Assembly: GCF_001988955.1 (NCBI RefSeq)
Contig: NZ_CP014263.1
Location: 682,001 to 746,000 of the forward strand
DNA length: 64,000 bases
Reading direction: 5' to 3'
Source of the DNA: Spirosoma montaniterrae
GTDB lineage: Bacteria; Bacteroidota; Bacteroidia; Cytophagales; Spirosomataceae
Both the position numbers and the translations under genes were made by a program. The notes under the pieces were generated by a model, which saw nothing but the letters and a program-made list of their open reading frames with translations, did no database searches and was not told the origin of the DNA. Shown one piece after another: positions 50,536-60,431 of this stretch; the stretch's first letter is position 1, and each line of letters opens with the position of its first letter.

Positions 50536-51261
50536 ATGCGTATTGCTTTTATCACCGACCCACATCTAAGCAATGAAAAACCGGACGGCGTTAACGTGCG
50601 GCAGAATTTTCTGAACGCACTATCATTTCTGGATGTGCTAAAACCCACGGCTTTGGTTATTGGGGGCGACATCTGCTACGATAAAGCTGATCCGGCGGTT
50701 TATCGCTGGGTGAAAGAGCTGCTGGAACAACTGCCGTTTCCGAGTTACTACATCGCCGGAAATCACGACGATTCGACAATGCTGGCCGACGTGTTCAATC
50801 TGACGCATCACCTGCAAAACGGCGAATTATATTACGCGCTGCCGCTGGAAGGGCAACCCGTTCTATTTCTCGACTCGGCCAAAGGGGAGTTTTCTGCCGA
50901 ACAGTGGGCGTGGCTGCGTGAGTACCTGACAGCCCTGCGCGATAACAACGTAACGGTGTTTATGCACCATCCGCCCCTGCCCGCCGACGTATGCTTTATG
51001 GATGAACACTATCCATTTCGGCAAAGCGAGCAATTTTTTGAACTCGTACATGAATTGCCCTGCCACGTGACGGTTATCTGCGGGCATTATCACGTTGAAA
51101 AAACTGTGCAACGGGGTAATTTGCTGACATTAGTGTCGCCTTCAACTTTTTACCAGATGAAGCACGACACTACCGAATTCGCTATCGATCATTACCGCGT
51201 CGGTGTTCGCGAAATCAACTTCACCACGCACGGAATGAGCAGTACGGTGCATTATGTCTGA
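50536..51261 (+). CDS. metallophosphoesterase (calcineurin-like)
   Basis: 241 residues with the five metal-binding blocks: TDPH at the start, GGDICYD, GNHDD, FMHHPP and CGHYHVE. The size and order fit CpdA-like 3',5'-cyclic nucleotide phosphodiesterases, but the substrate is not fixed by the sequence. Cytoplasmic. Repeats flank it on both sides. Confidence 0.88.
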   Translation: MRIAFITDPHLSNEKPDGVNVRQNFLNALSFLDVLKPTALVIGGDICYDKADPAVYRWVKELLEQLPFPSYYIAGNHDDSTMLADVFNLTHHLQNGELYYALPLEGQPVLFLDSAKGEFSAEQWAWLREYLTALRDNNVTVFMHHPPLPADVCFMDEHYPFRQSEQFFELVHELPCHVTVICGHYHVEKTVQRGNLLTLVSPSTFYQMKHDTTEFAIDHYRVGVREINFTTHGMSSTVHYV

Positions 51262-51268
51262 GCCATCA

Positions 51269-51399
51269 GAACCAGGATTAGCCGGGATTATCAAGATTAA
51301 ACAGGATTCTACGCTTCGCTTAGTTGATTTTACAAAATCTGGTGAGCGCAGCGTAACATCCTGTTTAATCTTGATAATCCCGGCTAATCCTGGTTCTGA
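51269..51399. repeat. imperfect inverted repeat, GAACCAGGATTAGCC family, copy 2
   Basis: Arms start AACCAGGATTAGCCGGGATT and ATCAAGATTAAACAGGAT, with the matching reverse complement on the right. It fills the gap between the convergent phosphoesterase and guaB genes up to the guaB stop, so a terminator role for both is possible. Confidence 0.85.
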
Positions 51400-52872
51400 C
51401 TACCTCGCCGAATAGTTTGGGGCTTCTTTCTGAATCTGGATGTCGTGTGGGTGGCTTTCGCGAACGCCCGCCGACGTGATTTTCACGAACTTGGCCTCGT
51501 GCAATGTTGGAATGTCTTTGGCTCCGCAATAGCCCATACCCGCTTTCAGACCACCCACCATCTGGTAAATGATTTCAGAAACTTTGCCTTTAAACGGAAC
51601 GCGGCCCACGATGCCTTCGGGTACAAGCTTCTTGATGTCGTCTTCGGCGTCCTGAAAATAACGGTCTTTCGAGCCGTCTTCCATGGCTTCTACCGAACCC
51701 ATTCCCCGGTACGTCTTAAACCGCCGACCTTCGTAGAGTACCACTTCGCCGGGGGCTTCTTCCGTGCCGGCCAACAGCGAGCCAATCATCACCGTACTGG
51801 CTCCGCCCGCCAAAGCCTTCGTAATATCGCCGGAGAACCGAATGCCCCCGTCTGCAATGACCGGAACGCCCGTACCCTGCAACGCTTTGGCCGATTCGTA
51901 GACCGCCGTAAGCTGCGGCATACCAATACCGGCAATGATGCGGGTGGTGCAGATACTGCCTGGTCCAACGCCCACTTTTACAGCGTCGGCACCGGCGTCG
52001 GCCAATGCTTTAGCTCCCTCGCCCGTGGCTACGTTTCCGGCAATGACCTGAAGGTTCGGAAATTGCACTTTGATGTTACGAACGGCATCAAGTACGCCCT
52101 TCGAGTGACCGTGTGCCGTATCAACACTAATGACATCGACACCAGCTTTCACAAGTGCTTCAATACGCCGGGTCAGGTCGGGCGTAACACCCACGGCGGC
52201 TCCTACGCGCAACCGGCCTAGCTCGTCTTTGCTGGCATTGGGGTGGCTTTTGCGTTTCAGAATGTCTTTGTAGGTAATCAGCCCAACGAGTTTGTAGTCG
52301 TCGTTGACGATGGGAAGTTTCTCAATTTTGTATTCCTGCAAGATGCTCTCCGCATCTTCGAGCGATAAGCCTGCTTTGGCCGTAATCAGGTTGTCGCGGG
52401 TCATGATGTCAGTCACGGGCTGCGTCAGGTCGCGCTGGAAACGCAGGTCGCGGTTGGTCAGAATCCCGACTAATTCACCACCGTCGTCAACCACGGGAAT
52501 CCCGCCGATTTTGAACTCGCGCATAATCTTGTGCGCGTCGGCAAGCGTCGCGTTTTCAGACAGTGTGATGGGGTCGATGATCATACCACTTTCTGAACGT
52601 TTCACTTTCCGAACCTGCTCGGCCTGTTGCTCAACGCTCATGTTTTTGTGGATGATGCCAATACCACCTTCCTGCGCCATCGCAATAGCGAGTGCTGATT
52701 CCGTAACGGTATCCATAGCCGCCGAAATGAGCGGAATGTTTAGCTGAATCGTGCGGGTAAGCTGGGTGACGGTGGTCGTATCGCGTGGTAGAACTTCCGA
52801 ATAAGCGGGGAGTAGCAGTACGTCGTCGTAAGTGAGTGCCTCGTAGAGGAACTTGCTGGAGTCTAAGCTCAT
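51400..52872 (-). CDS. guaB: inosine-5'-monophosphate dehydrogenase
   Basis: 490 residues. Barrel start [20 protein letters not shown], a pair of CBS domains at about 95-205 ([42 protein letters not shown]), the active-site Cys in [10 protein letters not shown], the substrate loops [14 protein letters not shown] and [10 protein letters not shown], and the flap RVPFKGKV. It oxidises IMP to XMP for guanine nucleotide synthesis. Full length. Confidence 0.98.
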   Translation of the reverse strand: MSLDSSKFLYEALTYDDVLLLPAYSEVLPRDTTTVTQLTRTIQLNIPLISAAMDTVTESALAIAMAQEGGIGIIHKNMSVEQQAEQVRKVKRSESGMIIDPITLSENATLADAHKIMREFKIGGIPVVDDGGELVGILTNRDLRFQRDLTQPVTDIMTRDNLITAKAGLSLEDAESILQEYKIEKLPIVNDDYKLVGLITYKDILKRKSHPNASKDELGRLRVGAAVGVTPDLTRRIEALVKAGVDVISVDTAHGHSKGVLDAVRNIKVQFPNLQVIAGNVATGEGAKALADAGADAVKVGVGPGSICTTRIIAGIGMPQLTAVYESAKALQGTGVPVIADGGIRFSGDITKALAGGASTVMIGSLLAGTEEAPGEVVLYEGRRFKTYRGMGSVEAMEDGSKDRYFQDAEDDIKKLVPEGIVGRVPFKGKVSEIIYQMVGGLKAGMGYCGAKDIPTLHEAKFVKITSAGVRESHPHDIQIQKEAPNYSAR

Positions 52873-52911
52873 GGCAAATAGCAGGTGCTGTTATTTGCCG
52901 GACAAAGATAG

Positions 52912-53018
52912 TTCTGAACCGGGATTTTTACAAGATTTACCGGATTAAACAGGATTGGCTGGCGGGCGCAGCCCGAATCCTGTTTAATCCTAATAATCCT
53001 GGCTAATCCCGGTTCAGA
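52912..53018. repeat. imperfect inverted repeat, GAACCAGGATTAGCC family, copy 3
   Basis: Starts TCTGAACCGGGATTTTTACA, ends CTGGCTAATCCCGGTTCAGA, inner arms AAACAGGATT / AATCCTGTTT. Lies between the DUF2141 stop (two bases away) and the guaB start on the minus strand. Confidence 0.85.
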
Positions 53019-53019
53019 A

Positions 53020-53442
53020 TTATTCCAGTTTTATACTAATCTCCTTGCCGCCTTCGCCCAGTGTAAACTGGCAGTCGCCGAATTTGGGGGCCGAGAATTT
53101 GGGCCGAAAGTTGTTGCTGAAACCGTAAGGCTCTTTCGGTATGCCAAACATTTTTTTATCCATTTTACCGTTACCGTTTTCATCGTGGTAAACGGCAACG
53201 GCGTAGGTGCCCGGCTCTACCGAAAACGTAGTACGAACGCTCTTACCGCTGGCGTCTATCTTTTTACCCTCAAACGGTTTGCTGTCGGGGAAGCCCTCGC
53301 TGGGTTTGTGGAGAGCTACGTAAACAGCACCCTTTTGAATCCGAATATTCTGAACGTCAACGGTTAACGTAACTTTAGCAGGGTTTGCAGACGGGTGGGA
53401 GAAAGAGGGGAGCAGAGCGAGCAATGAAAGCAATGTCAGCAT
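53020..53442 (-). CDS. DUF2141 family secreted protein
   Basis: 140 residues with a signal peptide (about 1-18). The DUF2141 domain shows VTLTVDVQNIRIQKGAVYVALH, PGTYAVAVYHDENGNGKMDKKMFGIPKEPYGFSNN, the family's most typical stretch. Function unknown; members are small beta-sandwich proteins outside the cytoplasm. Divergent from recJ. Confidence 0.93.
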   Translation of the reverse strand: MLTLLSLLALLPSFSHPSANPAKVTLTVDVQNIRIQKGAVYVALHKPSEGFPDSKPFEGKKIDASGKSVRTTFSVEPGTYAVAVYHDENGNGKMDKKMFGIPKEPYGFSNNFRPKFSAPKFGDCQFTLGEGGKEISIKLE

Positions 53443-53482
53443 GGGCGCAGTGTTTTTCTAAAAACGGATTTATCTTGCAGTT

Positions 53483-55225
53483 ATGATAGCCCAGCCGACA
53501 CCACCCCTGAAACGATGGATTGCCAAATCTTTTCCCGGCTCACCCGATGAGCGACGAGCCATTGAGTCGTTGACAACCTCTTTGGGCGTGAGTCCGTTTC
53601 TCGCAACTTTGTTGGTGCAGCGGGGTGTCCGGACGTTTGAGGAGGCACGGGCGTTCTTTCGGCCTGAAATTAGTCATTTGCACGATCCATTCCTCATGAA
53701 AAACATGGATCGGGCGGTGGCACGGCTGCAAATGGCCCTGGCTGGGCAGGAAAAAATTCTGATCTACGGCGATTACGACGTTGATGGTACTACTTCGGTG
53801 GCATTGGTCTACGGTTTTCTGCGCAATCACCACCCACATATTGACTATTACATTCCCGACCGGTATAAAGAAGGCTACGGCATTTCGCGGCAGGGCGTAC
53901 AGTGGGCCGCCGAACAGGGTTTTTCGCTCATCATTGCCCTCGACTGTGGTATCAAGTCCGTTGAGCGGGTGGCCGAAGCCAGTCGATTGGGTGTCGATTT
54001 TATCATCTGCGACCATCACCGCCCCGGCCAAAAACTACCCGATGCAGCCGCCATACTCGATCCCAAATGCGACGATTGCCCGTATCCGTACAAAGAACTG
54101 AGCGGCTGTGGCGTTGGCTTCAAACTGCTTCAGGCGTTTTGTTTGACGAACAACATTCCGCTCGATGGACTCTATGGTTATCTGGATTTGGTGGCCGTCA
54201 GCATCGCGTCGGATATTGTGCCGATTACGGGCGAGAACCGGATCATGACTCACTATGGGTTAAAAGTTCTTAACAGCACACCCCGAACCGGCCTGAAAGC
54301 GTTGATTAACGTAGCGGGGTTCAAAAACAAAAACGACCTCGACATCACCAACGTGGTGTTTGGCATCGGGCCTCGAATTAATGCCGCCGGGCGTATTCAG
54401 CACGCTAAAGCTGCCGTACAACTGCTGTTGGCCGACCACGACGACGAAGCCGATAACTTCGCAATGGCGATCAACAAACACAACAACGACCGGCGCACGT
54501 TCGACACCAGCATGACCGAACAGGCTCTGGACATGATTCGACAAAATGAAACGCTGCTCAACGCCAAATCAACGGTGTTGTTCGATGCATCGTGGCATAA
54601 GGGCGTAGTGGGTATCGTGGCGTCGCGCTGCATCGAACATTTTCACCGGCCTACGATCATTCTGACACAATCGAACGACAAAGCGGCTGGGTCGGCGCGG
54701 TCGGTGCCGGGGTTCGACGTTTACGAAGCTATCGAAGCCTGCGCCGATCTGCTCGAACAGTTTGGCGGGCACACGTTTGCGGCTGGCATGACCTTACCCG
54801 TTGATAACGTCGAAGCATTCCGGCAAAAGTTTGAGGAGGTGGTATCGCAAACGATAAAAGACGAACATCTGACGCCATTAATTGACATTGATTTGCCGTT
54901 AGATTTTAGCGAGATCGACGCCCGGATGTGCCGGGTTCTGAAGCAGATGGGGCCATTTGGGCCGCACAACATGCAACCGGTATTCATGACCGAAAACGTG
55001 TATCTGGTCGGTGAGCCGATTATTATGAAAGAGAAACACCTGAAAATTCAGGTTCGGCAAACGCGCACGGGACACGCTCATTGGGCCGTTGGTTTCGGCA
55101 TGGCGCACCTGGCCGAACATATTCAGCCCGGAATGCCTTTCTCGATCTGCTACCACCCCGACCTCAACACCTACAACGGCGATACCCGAATTCAGTTGAT
55201 GCTGAAAGATATTAGAGTCGCGTAA
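53483..55225 (+). CDS. recJ: single-stranded-DNA-specific exonuclease RecJ
   Basis: 580 residues. DHH-family motifs: [11 protein letters not shown] (about 94-104), ALDCGIKS, the name-giving ICDHHRPG, then DHHA1 with GRSAG-like [14 protein letters not shown] and [10 protein letters not shown], and an OB-fold tail. It degrades single-stranded DNA 5' to 3' in recombination and mismatch repair. The start at 53483 leaves 40 nt to the divergent DUF2141 gene. Confidence 0.96.
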   Translation: MIAQPTPPLKRWIAKSFPGSPDERRAIESLTTSLGVSPFLATLLVQRGVRTFEEARAFFRPEISHLHDPFLMKNMDRAVARLQMALAGQEKILIYGDYDVDGTTSVALVYGFLRNHHPHIDYYIPDRYKEGYGISRQGVQWAAEQGFSLIIALDCGIKSVERVAEASRLGVDFIICDHHRPGQKLPDAAAILDPKCDDCPYPYKELSGCGVGFKLLQAFCLTNNIPLDGLYGYLDLVAVSIASDIVPITGENRIMTHYGLKVLNSTPRTGLKALINVAGFKNKNDLDITNVVFGIGPRINAAGRIQHAKAAVQLLLADHDDEADNFAMAINKHNNDRRTFDTSMTEQALDMIRQNETLLNAKSTVLFDASWHKGVVGIVASRCIEHFHRPTIILTQSNDKAAGSARSVPGFDVYEAIEACADLLEQFGGHTFAAGMTLPVDNVEAFRQKFEEVVSQTIKDEHLTPLIDIDLPLDFSEIDARMCRVLKQMGPFGPHNMQPVFMTENVYLVGEPIIMKEKHLKIQVRQTRTGHAHWAVGFGMAHLAEHIQPGMPFSICYHPDLNTYNGDTRIQLMLKDIRVA

Positions 55226-55271
55226 ACGAGTGGTCGCCTTTGGGATACCATACCGGACAGAAACTAAACGA

Positions 55272-56003
55272 ATGATTCTTAGAACCGAAAATCTGATAAA
55301 AAAATACGGCTCGCGGCTGGTCAACAACAACGTCTCGTATCAGGTGGCGCAGGGCGAAATTGTAGGGTTGCTCGGGCCAAACGGCGCGGGCAAAACTACC
55401 TCGTTCTACATGGCCGTAGGGTTGGTGAAACCCAATAGCGGTAAGGTTTACATCGATGATATCGACGTAACTGACCTGCCAATGTACAAACGCGCCCGGC
55501 TGGGGCTGGGTTATTTAGCGCAGGAAGCCTCGGTTTTCCGCGATCTGTCGGTCGAAGAAAACGTGCTGGCCGTACTGGAAATGACCAATCTGCCCCGAAA
55601 AGAGCAACGTGCAAAAGTAGAAGAACTGCTCGAAGAGTTCAGCCTGACGCACGTTCGCAAGAGCAAAGGCAAGGTACTATCCGGGGGCGAACGCCGACGC
55701 ACCGAAATTGCCCGTGCGCTGGCCGTGGACCCGAAATTTATTCTGCTGGATGAGCCGTTCGCGGGCGTCGATCCCATCGCCGTTGAAGATATTCAGAGCA
55801 TTGTGGCGAAGCTGAAGCATAGAAATATCGGCATTCTGATTACCGACCACAACGTAAACGAAACGCTGTCGATCACCGACCGGGCCTACCTTTTGTTTGA
55901 AGGGAAAATCCTCAAACAGGGCAGTGCCGAAGACTTAGCCAACGACGAGCAGGTTCGGCGGCTGTATCTGGGGCAACATTTTGAACTGAAACGGAAAATC
56001 TGA
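55272..56003 (+). CDS. lptB: lipopolysaccharide export ABC transporter ATP-binding protein
   Basis: 243 residues from the ATG at 55272 ([15 protein letters not shown]); a GTG at 55230 is in frame but adds no family sequence. Walker [11 protein letters not shown], signature LSGGERRR, Walker [14 protein letters not shown] and the H-loop [27 protein letters not shown] is typical of LptB. It powers LptFGC, which extract LPS from the inner membrane. It follows recJ closely, perhaps in the same transcript. Confidence 0.95.
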   Translation: MILRTENLIKKYGSRLVNNNVSYQVAQGEIVGLLGPNGAGKTTSFYMAVGLVKPNSGKVYIDDIDVTDLPMYKRARLGLGYLAQEASVFRDLSVEENVLAVLEMTNLPRKEQRAKVEELLEEFSLTHVRKSKGKVLSGGERRRTEIARALAVDPKFILLDEPFAGVDPIAVEDIQSIVAKLKHRNIGILITDHNVNETLSITDRAYLLFEGKILKQGSAEDLANDEQVRRLYLGQHFELKRKI

Positions 56004-56124
56004 TGATGGAACACGGATAATACGGATTCAACGGGTTTACACTGATTTCTTTTTCCTACCGGCTGTACGTACCACTAAAAAAATTCGTGTAAATCCGCAG
56101 CATCCGTACAATCTGTGTTCCATC
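56004..56124. repeat. imperfect inverted repeat, GATGGAACACGGAT family
   Basis: Left arm GATGGAACACGGATAATACG, right arm ending with ATCTGTGTTCCATC; the inner parts GGGTTTACACTGATTT and AATTCGTGTAAATCC also pair. It fills the gap between the convergent lptB and MscS genes. A degenerate half copy lies at about 40327. Confidence 0.85.
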
Positions 56125-56128
56125 AAAA

Positions 56129-56932
56129 TCACTTTGCCATCATTATGTTCATGGCGGGGGTGGGTGCCTGAACATCCTGGGCTACGAATTGCCGTTTGAT
56201 GTTTTCCTGCACGTAGTAGTACACGTCCCAGTAATGTTCGCTTTTGCACCACGGGCGCACGTCGAATTTGGTGATGCCAATTTCCTGTGAGTTGACCAGG
56301 ATATCAGCCGCCGGGTCCGATAAAATCAGTGGGCTGGCGTTGCATACTTCCCGTGCCACGCGTATTACTTTATCGATGTCTTCACTGCCCGCCACGCTGA
56401 ACTGCATATCGACGCGGATAGTGCCCTGCCCCGAAATATTGGTAATCGGCCCAGACGTGACCGCGCCGTTCGGAATGATAATCCGCTTGTTATCAAGGGT
56501 TTTTAGTACCGTATTGAAAACCTGAATCTCCGTGACTTCGCCCGTGAAACCAGCCACCGTTACCAGATCGCCCACGCGATACGGGCGGAACACGAGCAAC
56601 ATAATACCCGATGCAAAATGGCCCAGGCTACCCTGCAAAGCCAGCCCGATTGCCAGCCCGGCACCGCCAATCAGTGCTACAAACGACGTGGTTTCAACGC
56701 CGAACATGCCGGCCACACTGATAACCAGCACCACCTTCAGCACCACTTCGATGATTGATTGCAGGAACGGAATCACCGTAGCATCGACGTGCCGACGCTG
56801 CATTACTTTCGTCAATAGTTTGACGAAATAATTGACGGCCCAGAAACCGACAATAAGCGTAATAATTGCCAGCAGTACGCGCGGAGCGTAGAGAACGGCC
56901 ATTGCCTGAAGTTGCTCTGCATACTTTTCCAT
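56129..56932 (-). CDS. small-conductance mechanosensitive channel, MscS family
   Basis: 267 residues from the ATG at 56932 (MEKYAEQLQAMAVLYAPRVL); a TTG at 56980 is possible. Three membrane helices, the third with the glycine/alanine-rich pore pattern GGAGLAIGLALQGSLGHFASGIMLL, then the cytoplasmic beta domain (YRVGDLVTVAGFTGEVTEIQVFNTVLKTLDNKRIIIPNG) and alpha/beta domain. It opens on membrane tension to release solutes in osmotic downshock. About the length of E. coli MscS. Confidence 0.95.
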   Translation of the reverse strand: MEKYAEQLQAMAVLYAPRVLLAIITLIVGFWAVNYFVKLLTKVMQRRHVDATVIPFLQSIIEVVLKVVLVISVAGMFGVETTSFVALIGGAGLAIGLALQGSLGHFASGIMLLVFRPYRVGDLVTVAGFTGEVTEIQVFNTVLKTLDNKRIIIPNGAVTSGPITNISGQGTIRVDMQFSVAGSEDIDKVIRVAREVCNASPLILSDPAADILVNSQEIGITKFDVRPWCKSEHYWDVYYYVQENIKRQFVAQDVQAPTPAMNIMMAK

Positions 56933-57112
56933 ATAAACAAGAGGGTTTGTAGTGAAAGATTGGAGTGATACAATCCTCAAAATCTAGGAAAATAATGCTA
57001 TAACTAACTGGCAACCAATTAATTTTTTGTTAACGTAGTAAAATGCTTCTGTAGAGGTACAGGCTACCCCGATAATCAGCCGTCGATGATGTGGCTCAAC
57101 CATGCCCGCCGT

Positions 57113-57120
57113 ATCTTTGC
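57113..57120 (+). promoter_or_regulatory. possible -7 element of the ArgE-like gene
   Basis: TATCTTTG fits TAnnTTTG and lies 13 nt before the ATG at 57134, which would give a very short leader. No clear TTTG at -33. Confidence 0.4.
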
Positions 57121-57133
57121 CGAACCAAACATT

Positions 57134-58231
57134 ATGTACCGTATGCCCCAGCCCGCCGATACGCTATCTCTACAAACCGCACTTGCCACCGACGCCCTGC
57201 ATCTGCTGGAACGGCTCATTGCTACGCCTTCATTCAGCCGGGAAGAAGGACAAACAGCCGACCTGATCGAAGACTTTTTGCGAAGCAAACAAATTCCGTT
57301 CGAGCGGCTGAAATATAATGTCTGGGCCAGAAACCGCTACTTCGATCCCGCTAAACCAACCGTTCTGCTCAACTCGCACCACGATACGGTGAAGCCCAAC
57401 ACCTCCTGGACGCTCGACCCGTTCAGGCCGCTCCGGCAGGATGGCAAACTGTTTGGGCTGGGCAGCAACGACGCGGGTGGCTGCCTGGTATCGCTGCTGG
57501 CTACGTTCGTTTATTTTTACGACCGGCCCAACCTGAGCCATAACCTCGTACTGGCGGCCAGTGCCGAAGAAGAAATTTCGGGACGCGACGGGCTGGAACT
57601 GCTGCTGCCTCACCTGCCACCCATCAGCTTCGCCATCGTGGGCGAGCCGACCGAGATGCAGTTAGCCATTGCCGAAAAGGGGTTGCTTGTTCTCGATTGT
57701 ACGGCCCACGGTGTTAGTGGCCATGCGGCCCGAAACGAAGGCGACAATGCGATTTATAAAGCGATACAGGACATTAACTGGCTCACAACCTACCAGTTTC
57801 CGAAGGTTTCGCCCACGCTGGGACCCATCAAATTATCGGTTACGATTATCAATGCCGGAACGCAGCACAATGTAGTGCCCGACACCTGCACATTCACGGT
57901 CGACGTGCGCGTAACGGAGCAATACACGCTCGAAGACGTGATCGACACCATCCGGGCGGGCATTCAATCGGAGGTAAAACCGCGCTCGATTCGGCTCAAA
58001 CCGTCGAGCATACCCGCCGACCATCCGATTGTGCAGGCAGGGCTGGCGTTGGGTCGGCATACCTACGGTTCGCCAACTACGTCAGACCAGGCCGTGCTGA
58101 ACTGCCCGTCGCTCAAATGTGGTCCCGGTCATTCGGGCCGGTCGCATTCTGCCGACGAGTTTATTTATCTGCGCGAAATTGAGGAAGGCGTAGATGGGTA
58201 TATCAGGATGCTGGAACAGGTGTTGCTTTAA
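57134..58231 (+). CDS. M20 family deacylase, ArgE-like
   Basis: 365 residues from the ATG at 57134; an ATG three codons later is equally good. Metal ligands and motifs of M20: SHHDTV, the bridging Asp in GSNDAGG, the catalytic Glu in ASAEEEISG, GEPTEM, and a late His in GHSGRSHSADEFI. In Bacteroidota the M20 protein of this type removes the acyl group from N-acyl-citrulline or N-acyl-ornithine, so it could complete the route of argD, argF' and argB at 11.7-15.1 kb. Substrate is inferred. Confidence 0.85.
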   Translation: MYRMPQPADTLSLQTALATDALHLLERLIATPSFSREEGQTADLIEDFLRSKQIPFERLKYNVWARNRYFDPAKPTVLLNSHHDTVKPNTSWTLDPFRPLRQDGKLFGLGSNDAGGCLVSLLATFVYFYDRPNLSHNLVLAASAEEEISGRDGLELLLPHLPPISFAIVGEPTEMQLAIAEKGLLVLDCTAHGVSGHAARNEGDNAIYKAIQDINWLTTYQFPKVSPTLGPIKLSVTIINAGTQHNVVPDTCTFTVDVRVTEQYTLEDVIDTIRAGIQSEVKPRSIRLKPSSIPADHPIVQAGLALGRHTYGSPTTSDQAVLNCPSLKCGPGHSGRSHSADEFIYLREIEEGVDGYIRMLEQVLL

Positions 58232-58301
58232 GGGCGGCTGCTCTGACCACATGAGGAGATTTTGACCCGAAACATCCTTTTCGGCTACGAACCGAAACAG
58301 G

Positions 58302-60419
58302 ATGAACCGCCTACTGCCATTTACGCTCGTTCTCGTTTTTATTGCGTCAGCCGCCAATCGCTGGATTGTTGAACCAGCACCCGACACCGACTGGGCCGAG
58401 TATAACGGCGACGGGGCGCGTAGTCACTACAGCCTGCTTAGCCAGATTGACGCCCGCAACGTCGGGCAGTTGCGCGTAGCCTGGACGTATGCATCGGGCG
58501 GGGCCGATACAACGCAGCACCGAACGCAGATGCAGTGCAATCCGATTGTCATCGATGGCGTTTTGTATGGCGTTTCGGCTGGTACACAGGCGTTTGCACT
58601 TGATGCGGCAACGGGTCGCGAACGCTGGAAAACCCGCCTGACCGATACCGGTGGTACGACCAGCCGGGGCGTTACATACTGGACTGATGGACGAGATAAA
58701 CGCATTTTTTTCGGAGCCGGAAAATGGCTGTACGCGCTTGATGCCCAAACGGGCGAACTCATTTTGTCGTTTGGCGAACAGGGGCGTATCAACCTGAAAA
58801 AAGGATTGGAACGCCCCGGTGCCGACGAGTACGTGGCGTCGAATACGCCCAATACGGTCTACAAAAATCTGTTGATAGTAGGCGTTCGCGTGGCTGAAAC
58901 CGAAACGGCTTTGCTGGGCGACATTCGCGCTTTCGATGTGCGAACGGGTCGGTTAGTCTGGACGTTCCGCACTATTCCGCAGCCGGGTGAGCTGGGTTAC
59001 GAAACCTGGTCGCCCCGACCCGCGCGGCAGTATATTGGCGGTGCCAATGCCTGGGCAGGTATGGCTATCGACCGGCAGCGCGGTATTGTTTACATTCCTA
59101 CTGGCTCGGCGGCTTACGATTTTTATGGGGGCAATCGAAAAGGTAATAATCTGTTTGCCAACTGCTTACTGGCATTAGACGCGGCAACGGGCCGGCGACT
59201 TTGGCATTACCAGCTTGTACATCACGACGTATGGGACCGTGACCCGCCTGCGCCCCCCAACTTGCTGACGGTGGTGCAGAATGGCCACGACGGACAACCC
59301 CGGCGCATTGACGCGGTGGCGCAAATCACCAAGCAGGGCTATGTGTTTTTGTTCGACCGGGTGACGGGCAAACCGTTGTTTCCAGTTATCGAACAACCCG
59401 TTGCCACTGTAGGTGTGCCGGGCGAACAACTCAGCCCAACACAGCCCATTCCGACGAAGCCGTACTTTGCCCGGCAATCGTTTACCGTCAATGATATTAA
59501 TTCGTTTGCGGCCCACCGCGATTCATTGACAGGTGTGCTGCAAAAGGCTCAAACGGGCCGGGCCTACATCCCGATCACTAACCAGATGACTGTTTTTTTT
59601 CCTGGGACCGATGGGGGCGGGCAGTGGGGCGGGGCCGCCGTTGACCCACAGGGAATGATGTATGTGCCGTCGAAAGAAATACCGGTCTACACCTCGTTGG
59701 TAAAGCGAAAGCCAAAAGCGGCTGGCGTCACCGTTTCCGGTGCACAACTGTATGCTCTGCGTTGCGCATCATGCCACGGAGCCGACCGGCGCGGCAACCA
59801 CGATGGCTCGTATCCATCGTTAGTGGCGGTTCAGCAACGACTGTCTGACGCGCAGATTGACGAGGTTTTGCAAAAAGGGCGCGGTATGATGCCGTCGTTT
59901 GTTCATCTGCCCGAAGCCGAACGACGGGCTATCATTGATTTTCTAACTCAGAAAACAGACCAGAAAGCCGTGCGTACCACCCAGACAACGGGCGTTCCGT
60001 ATCAGCATACGGGCTACAACCGCTGGTACGATGCCAGCGGCTATCCGGTCAGTACACCACCCTGGGGCACGCTGACGGCCCTCGACCTGAACACGGGCGA
60101 ACGACGCTGGCAGGTGCCGCTGGGCGAATACCCTGAATTGACGAAACGCGGCATTCCGCCAACTGGCACTGATAACTACGGCGGGCCGCTGATTACAGCC
60201 AGTAAGCTGTTGTTTATTGCCGCCAGCCGCGATGAGCGGTTTCGGGCATTCGACGCGCAAACGGGAAAGGTGCTTTGGCAGGCACAGCTACCAGCCGCCG
60301 GATATGCGTCGCCGAGTACCTATGCGGCAGCAGGAAAACAGTACATTGTCATCGCCTGCGGGGGCGGTAAACTTAAAACCAAATCTGGCGACCGCTATGT
60401 GGCGTTTGCGTTGCCTTAA
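58302..60419 (+). CDS. PQQ-dependent dehydrogenase with embedded cytochrome c domain
   Basis: 705 residues. N-terminal signal or anchor helix (about 4-20), then an eight-bladed PQQ propeller (DWAEYNGDGARSHYSLLSQID, ALDAATGRERWKTRL, DIRAFDVRTGRLVWTFRTIP, PTGSAAYDFYGGNRKGNNLF, DVWDRDPPAPPNLL). A c-type haem site C488-A-S-C491-H492 opens a domain of about 85 residues that sits before the last propeller blades (LTALDLNTGERRWQVPLGEYPE; NYGGPLITASKLLFIAAS). It probably oxidises a sugar or alcohol in the periplasm and passes electrons directly to its own haem. The fucosidase gene follows 12 nt downstream. Confidence 0.9.
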   Translation: MNRLLPFTLVLVFIASAANRWIVEPAPDTDWAEYNGDGARSHYSLLSQIDARNVGQLRVAWTYASGGADTTQHRTQMQCNPIVIDGVLYGVSAGTQAFALDAATGRERWKTRLTDTGGTTSRGVTYWTDGRDKRIFFGAGKWLYALDAQTGELILSFGEQGRINLKKGLERPGADEYVASNTPNTVYKNLLIVGVRVAETETALLGDIRAFDVRTGRLVWTFRTIPQPGELGYETWSPRPARQYIGGANAWAGMAIDRQRGIVYIPTGSAAYDFYGGNRKGNNLFANCLLALDAATGRRLWHYQLVHHDVWDRDPPAPPNLLTVVQNGHDGQPRRIDAVAQITKQGYVFLFDRVTGKPLFPVIEQPVATVGVPGEQLSPTQPIPTKPYFARQSFTVNDINSFAAHRDSLTGVLQKAQTGRAYIPITNQMTVFFPGTDGGGQWGGAAVDPQGMMYVPSKEIPVYTSLVKRKPKAAGVTVSGAQLYALRCASCHGADRRGNHDGSYPSLVAVQQRLSDAQIDEVLQKGRGMMPSFVHLPEAERRAIIDFLTQKTDQKAVRTTQTTGVPYQHTGYNRWYDASGYPVSTPPWGTLTALDLNTGERRWQVPLGEYPELTKRGIPPTGTDNYGGPLITASKLLFIAASRDERFRAFDAQTGKVLWQAQLPAAGYASPSTYAAAGKQYIVIACGGGKLKTKSGDRYVAFALP

Positions 60420-60431
60420 TCAGCTTTTTTT

